Below are positions 6,008 through 7,839 of a stretch of 7,839 bases of DNA, piece by piece. The position numbers and the translations under genes are program-made. The DNA is from Verrucomicrobiota bacterium. GTDB taxonomy: Bacteria; Verrucomicrobiota; Verrucomicrobiia; Verrucomicrobiales; Akkermansiaceae. How positions within the stretch are numbered: position 1 is the first letter of the stretch; each line of letters starts with the position of its first letter. The notes under the pieces are model-generated. The model was given only the letters and a program-made list of their open reading frames with translations, had not been told where the DNA came from and made no database searches. The stretch lies in assembly GCA_026397695.1 (NCBI GenBank), contig JAPLUJ010000045.1, positions 1 to 7,839 on the forward strand, read 5' to 3'.

Positions 6008-6031
6008 GGACCGCGCGTCTCCAGACACGCC
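6008..6031. repeat. Second hairpin repeat, copy 2
   Basis: Identical over 24 bases to 2006-2029, including the near-perfect stem GCGTCTCCAGACACGC. The sequence on both sides differs between copies, so the hairpin block itself is the repeated unit here. Confidence 0.6.
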
Positions 6032-6117
6032 TGCGAATGCACCGCGAAAGCACTGCGCCGCAAGCTCCTTTACTTTCTCCTCCCATTGCCCCCCGCCGCC
6101 GGCCCCGCCCCTCTTCC

Positions 6118-6245
6118 TTTCAGCATTTCAGCTTTTTAGCTTTTCAGCATTTGCCAGTTAGCGGCTGCGCCGATGATCCCAAATCCGCTATCGCTCATCC
6201 CGCGTTCAGCTTTCTGCTTTCCGATTTCAGCTTTCAGCTTTTCCC
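6118..6245. repeat. TTTCAGC-type low-complexity repeat patch
   Basis: Degenerate head-to-tail units of TTTCAGC and related forms (TTTTAGC, TTTCTGC) appear in two runs, roughly 6118-6151 and 6204-6245. They are separated by a short GC-rich piece. No coding potential or palindrome is evident. Confidence 0.5.
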
Positions 6246-6265
6246 CCCTCTTCTCTCCGCCCGCG

Positions 6266-6386
6266 CCGCACGCGACTTCTCTTTCACATCCCATTGACTC
6301 CCGCCGCCGGCCTTTCTCGCTCGGTTCAGCGTTTCCCCTTCCCGCCATGCCATCTCTCCGCTCACTCTCAAGGTGCTACCATGCGA
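6266..6386. repeat. Mosaic intergenic repeat, copy 2
   Basis: The blocks CCGCACGCGACT (6266), CATCCCATTG (6287), CTCTCCGCTCAC (6354) and TACCATGCGA (6377) occur in the same order and nearly the same spacing as at 3638-3751. It lies about 100 bases before the start of the antitoxin-like gene at 6489. Confidence 0.5.
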
Positions 6387-6433
6387 TCCTCCCCGCACGC
6401 CTGAATTGTAATTTTGAAGGACCCCAAACATGA

Positions 6434-6473
6434 GAAATTTCCCAAGATTTTTCACTGACTGCGGGGAAATTCC
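6434..6473. promoter_or_regulatory. Inverted repeat upstream of the orphan antitoxin
   Basis: GAAATTTCCC (6434-6443) and GGGAAATTCC (6464-6473) form an inverted repeat matching at 9 of 10 positions, with arm centres 30 bases apart, about three helical turns. It ends 15 bases before the ATG at 6489. Antitoxins commonly bind such sites to repress their own operon, so an operator is plausible but unproven. Confidence 0.35.
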
Positions 6474-6488
6474 AGAGTATCTTCGACC

Positions 6489-6704
6489 ATGAGTTTAGCA
6501 CAAATCCTTGACGAACTGCCGACCTTCACCGTGGCGGAACGGCAATTGCTAGTATGCCGGGCAATCGAACTCGATGATCCTGCCATGTTGACGGAAGACG
6601 AGGAGCTTGTTTTGGCCCGTCTCGAAGATCACCGCCGTGATCCGTCTTCCGCGGTTTCGCTGGCGGACATGCAAGCGTCACTCCGCTCCAGATCCGCAAG
6701 ATGA
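6489..6704 (+). CDS. Orphan addiction-module antitoxin (PF09720-like)
   Basis: This 71-residue acidic protein has the layout of putative addiction module components that pair with RelE/ParE toxins. An N-terminal helix (SLAQILDELPTFTVAERQLLV, written here as residues 2-22) is followed by a short linker (ELDDPAMLTEDEE) and the segment LARLEDHRRDPSSAVSLADM, which resembles the family's RL-x-E/D-h-x-x-D-P signature. It would bind and neutralise a toxin and bind its own operator. No RelE/ParE gene follows. Instead the stop at 6702-6704 lies inside the start of an ORF6N fragment, so the module is probably broken and the antitoxin an orphan. It is preceded by an inverted repeat at 6434-6473. No clear Shine-Dalgarno site is present. 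Confidence 0.7.
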   Translation: MSLAQILDELPTFTVAERQLLVCRAIELDDPAMLTEDEELVLARLEDHRRDPSSAVSLADMQASLRSRSAR

Positions 6705-6953
6705 ACAGGCTGTCCGCCGCAATCCTGAACGGTTTCCGGAGGACTTCATGTTCGAACTCACACCGGAGGAGGCCCGGCTCTTGGTATCACAATCTGTGAT
6801 ACCTGGCCTCGGCAAACTCGGCGGGGCCGTCCCGATGGCCTTCACCGAGCACGCCTCATGGCCCCTCCCGCCAAACCCGCGAAAGAACTCGGCTTCCACA
6901 CCCTGCCCTCCGCCCATGACGCGAAAAAGACACCCCGCCATCCCAAACCCTGA
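6699..6953 (+). pseudogene. ORF6N-domain protein remnant (two fragments)
   Basis: Bases 6699 to about 6857 read DEQAVRRNPERFPEDFMFEL, then TPEEARLLVSQSVIPGLGKL, then GGAVPMAFTEHA, the heart of an ORF6N domain (phage- and TA-associated DNA-binding family). The N-terminal part that should precede QAVRRN is missing. Just after AFTEHA the frame changes. From 6858 to TGA 6951-6953 another frame reads MAPPAKPAKELGFHTLPSAH plus 11 residues, which resembles the Pro/Lys-rich GFH-type tail of such proteins. About half of the gene (the middle, after AFTEHG in intact relatives) seems deleted, joining core and tail out of frame. The reading frame continuing past 6860 to 7167 is not the real protein. The fragment is fused directly behind the orphan antitoxin and should not make a working product. 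Confidence 0.65.
6783..6803. repeat. Perfect 21-base palindrome inside the ORF6N remnant
   Basis: GGTATCACA (6783-6791), the centre ATC, and TGTGATACC (6795-6803) form perfect 9-base arms. It lies in the fragment's LVSQSVIP codons. It may be a binding site, a recombination scar or coincidence of codons. Confidence 0.55.
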
Positions 6954-7351
6954 CATTTACCCTTCTTCCTCTACCTCAAGTCCGCTCCTCCATCCCCTTG
7001 AATATACCGACCTGAACATTTCGGATCGAAGATCGGGGATCGCGGATGCTCCACTCCGCCCATCCGTCCGCTTCCCATGTAATCCATCCCCTCCCACTCT
7101 GCGTTCCATGGCGGCCTTGGCACCATGGCGGTTCAAAACCCTCTTCTCTTCCACCGATGACTATTGACCAATGACCCATCACCCATGACAATAATCTTCC
7201 CCCCTCCGCATTTTCTCCTTCCCGGACTAACCGATCCTGCCATATTCCATCCGTTCGCGAAAAATTCCGCCGCCTTGATCTCTCCCCACCCCCAGGCATC
7301 CCTTGCACCGGAATTCTTGCCATCCCAACTCCCCTGACCTATCCTCCCGGC
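6954..7351. other. Non-coding stretch before the VapBC module
   Basis: No supported gene is present. The stretch includes a GATCG-rich patch (7021-7047), a 9-base direct repeat CCATGGCGG at 7106 and 7123, a degenerate run of TGACC/ATGACCC units near 7157-7190, and the second copy of a roughly 90-base repeat (7208-7300). Similar decayed low-complexity text is found in the other intergenic stretches of this window. Confidence 0.55.
7208..7300. repeat. Dispersed intergenic repeat, copy 2
   Basis: Counterpart of 5909-5998, with the shared order CTCCTTCC, CATATTCC, CCGTTC, TCCGCC, TTGATCTC and CCCACCC. It ends about 50 bases before the VapB-like start, so it may cover that gene's promoter region. 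Function is not visible. Confidence 0.5.
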
Positions 7352-7591
7352 ATGAGCACAAGAGAAGCCATCCTTGATGAAATCAAAACCGCGCCAGAAT
7401 CGTTGGTGCGCGAAACCTACGATTTCATCCTGTTTCTCAAGCGGCGGAGGGCATTGGAAGCCGGGACGGCGGAACCGGAACCGGTCACCGCCAAACCCGA
7501 TTTTCTGGCACGTCAGCATGCATTGTTCGGGAGCCGGGTCCTTGCCGACTCCCAGGCAATTTTGGATGAACTGCGAGCGGACCGCTTCTGA
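7352..7591 (+). CDS. VapB-like antitoxin (DUF2281 type)
   Basis: This 79-residue protein has the N-terminal pattern of DUF2281-type antitoxins: REAILDEIKTAPESLVRETY (4-23) followed by DFILFLKRRR (24-33), where an amphipathic helix and a basic end are typical. The C-terminal half (about 40-79) is the toxin-wrapping tail and ends in ILDELRADRF. It would bind the VapC toxin encoded next, block its ribonuclease site and help repress the operon. Its TGA (7589-7591) shares its last base with the ATG of the toxin gene, a coupling typical of TA pairs. No Shine-Dalgarno site stands out before ATG 7352. The family is well supported by pattern plus partner. Confidence 0.75.
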   Translation: MSTREAILDEIKTAPESLVRETYDFILFLKRRRALEAGTAEPEPVTAKPDFLARQHALFGSRVLADSQAILDELRADRF

Positions 7592-7839
7592 TGCGCTACT
7601 TCGACACCGGCGTCCTGCTGAAACTCTACCTCCCGGAGCCTCGTGCCGCCGAGGCGGTGGCGCTTGTAAATGCCAGCTCCGGCAAGCCGCCTGTCAACCC
7701 TTTGCACGAACTGGAAATGCGCTCCGCCCTGCGTCAAAAAGCGGGTCGTGGCGATTTGACGCAATCAGAGTGCGACGTATTGATCGCCCAGGTGGAATCC
7801 GATCTCAGCACCAACATCCACGAGCGGGTAGCGGTTTCC
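7591..7839 (+). CDS. vapC: VapC-like PIN-domain ribonuclease toxin, 3' end cut by window
   Basis: The first 83 codons are visible and open to the window edge. Residues 1-15 (MRYFDTGVLLKLYLP) are a PIN-domain start with the first metal-binding acid at D5. HELEMRSALRQK (39-50) supplies the second conserved acid (E42, or E40). The remaining acids lie in the unseen part; full-length proteins of this family have about 130-140 residues. VapC toxins are Mg-dependent ribonucleases that cut tRNA or rRNA and are held off by VapB. The gene overlaps the upstream antitoxin by one base. Confidence 0.8.
   Translation, partial: MRYFDTGVLLKLYLPEPRAAEAVALVNASSGKPPVNPLHELEMRSALRQKAGRGDLTQSECDVLIAQVESDLSTNIHERVAVS

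Larger units (their letters stand above)
5752..6488. other. Non-coding, repeat-rich stretch
   Basis: No supported gene is present; the open frames here are low-complexity and lack family features. It holds one copy of a roughly 90-base repeat (about 5909-5998), the second hairpin repeat (6008-6031), a TTTCAGC-rich low-complexity patch (6118-6245), the second mosaic repeat (6266-6386) and an inverted repeat just upstream of the next gene (6434-6473). Composition becomes C-rich again after about 6000. Confidence 0.6.

Noticed and set aside
6118..6245. CRISPR-like array from the recurring TTTCAGC units
   Set aside because: The units are only 6-8 bases and contiguous, with no spacers of regular length and no cas gene.
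5797..6297. Plus-strand frame of 166 codons in the repeat-rich stretch
   Set aside because: It is composed of Pro/Arg/Ser/Phe low-complexity text derived from intergenic repeats and has no motif or ribosome site.
7106..7131. Direct repeat CCATGGCGG as an attachment site
   Set aside because: The copies are only 8 bases apart in low-complexity text, with no integrase gene in the window.
6607..7167. Plus-strand frame of 186 codons as one gene
   Set aside because: Only the segment 6699-6857 resembles a protein family (ORF6N); before and after it the frame is noise, including Pro/Ser-rich intergenic text.

Overview
The window looks like an accessory, mobile-gene-rich segment of a GC-rich bacterium. 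Its flavour (weak Shine-Dalgarno sites, GC-rich non-coding stretches built from recurring short hairpin repeats, an IS4-like transposase with a long N-terminal extension, ORF6N and VapBC-type remnants) suggests Verrucomicrobiota or a relative. That taxonomic guess is inference only. No tRNA, rRNA, CRISPR array or housekeeping gene is visible.

Layout, left to right. (1) 1-1630, minus strand: a DDE transposase whose C-terminal end lies outside the window. Its N-terminal segment (1469-1630) is in a different frame, so the element is probably decayed. (2) 1631-2124: non-coding, with hairpin repeats and a possible promoter. (3) 2125-3503, plus strand: a compact three-gene operon of MqsR-like toxin, MqsA/HTH antitoxin with a C-terminal tail, and SecB-like chaperone. 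This is the architecture of a toxin-antitoxin-chaperone (TAC) system. (4) 3504-3848: non-coding repeats. (5) 3849-5751, plus strand: a visibly AT-richer cassette with a stand-alone GT51 peptidoglycan glycosyltransferase-like protein, an abutting nucleotidyltransferase-fold protein, a possible 31-residue ORF and a small single-span membrane protein. I do not recognise this combination as a named system. (6) 5752-6488: non-coding, repeat-rich. (7) 6489-6953: an orphan addiction-module antitoxin followed directly by broken pieces of an ORF6N gene. (8) 6954-7351: non-coding repeats. (9) 7352-7839: a VapB-like antitoxin and a VapC PIN-domain toxin cut by the window end.

How the genes work together. 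In the TAC operon the toxin would be neutralised by the antitoxin, whose stability or folding would depend on the SecB-like chaperone through the antitoxin tail. The VapBC pair is an independent addiction module, and the orphan antitoxin is a third, broken one. The AT-rich cassette is the least explained part and the best candidate for something undescribed: an enzyme family that normally polymerises lipid II outside the membrane, here without a membrane anchor, tied to a nucleotidyltransferase and a small membrane protein. The same families of GC-rich intergenic repeats occur between the modules, which suggests assembly by insertion at, or recombination between, these repeats.
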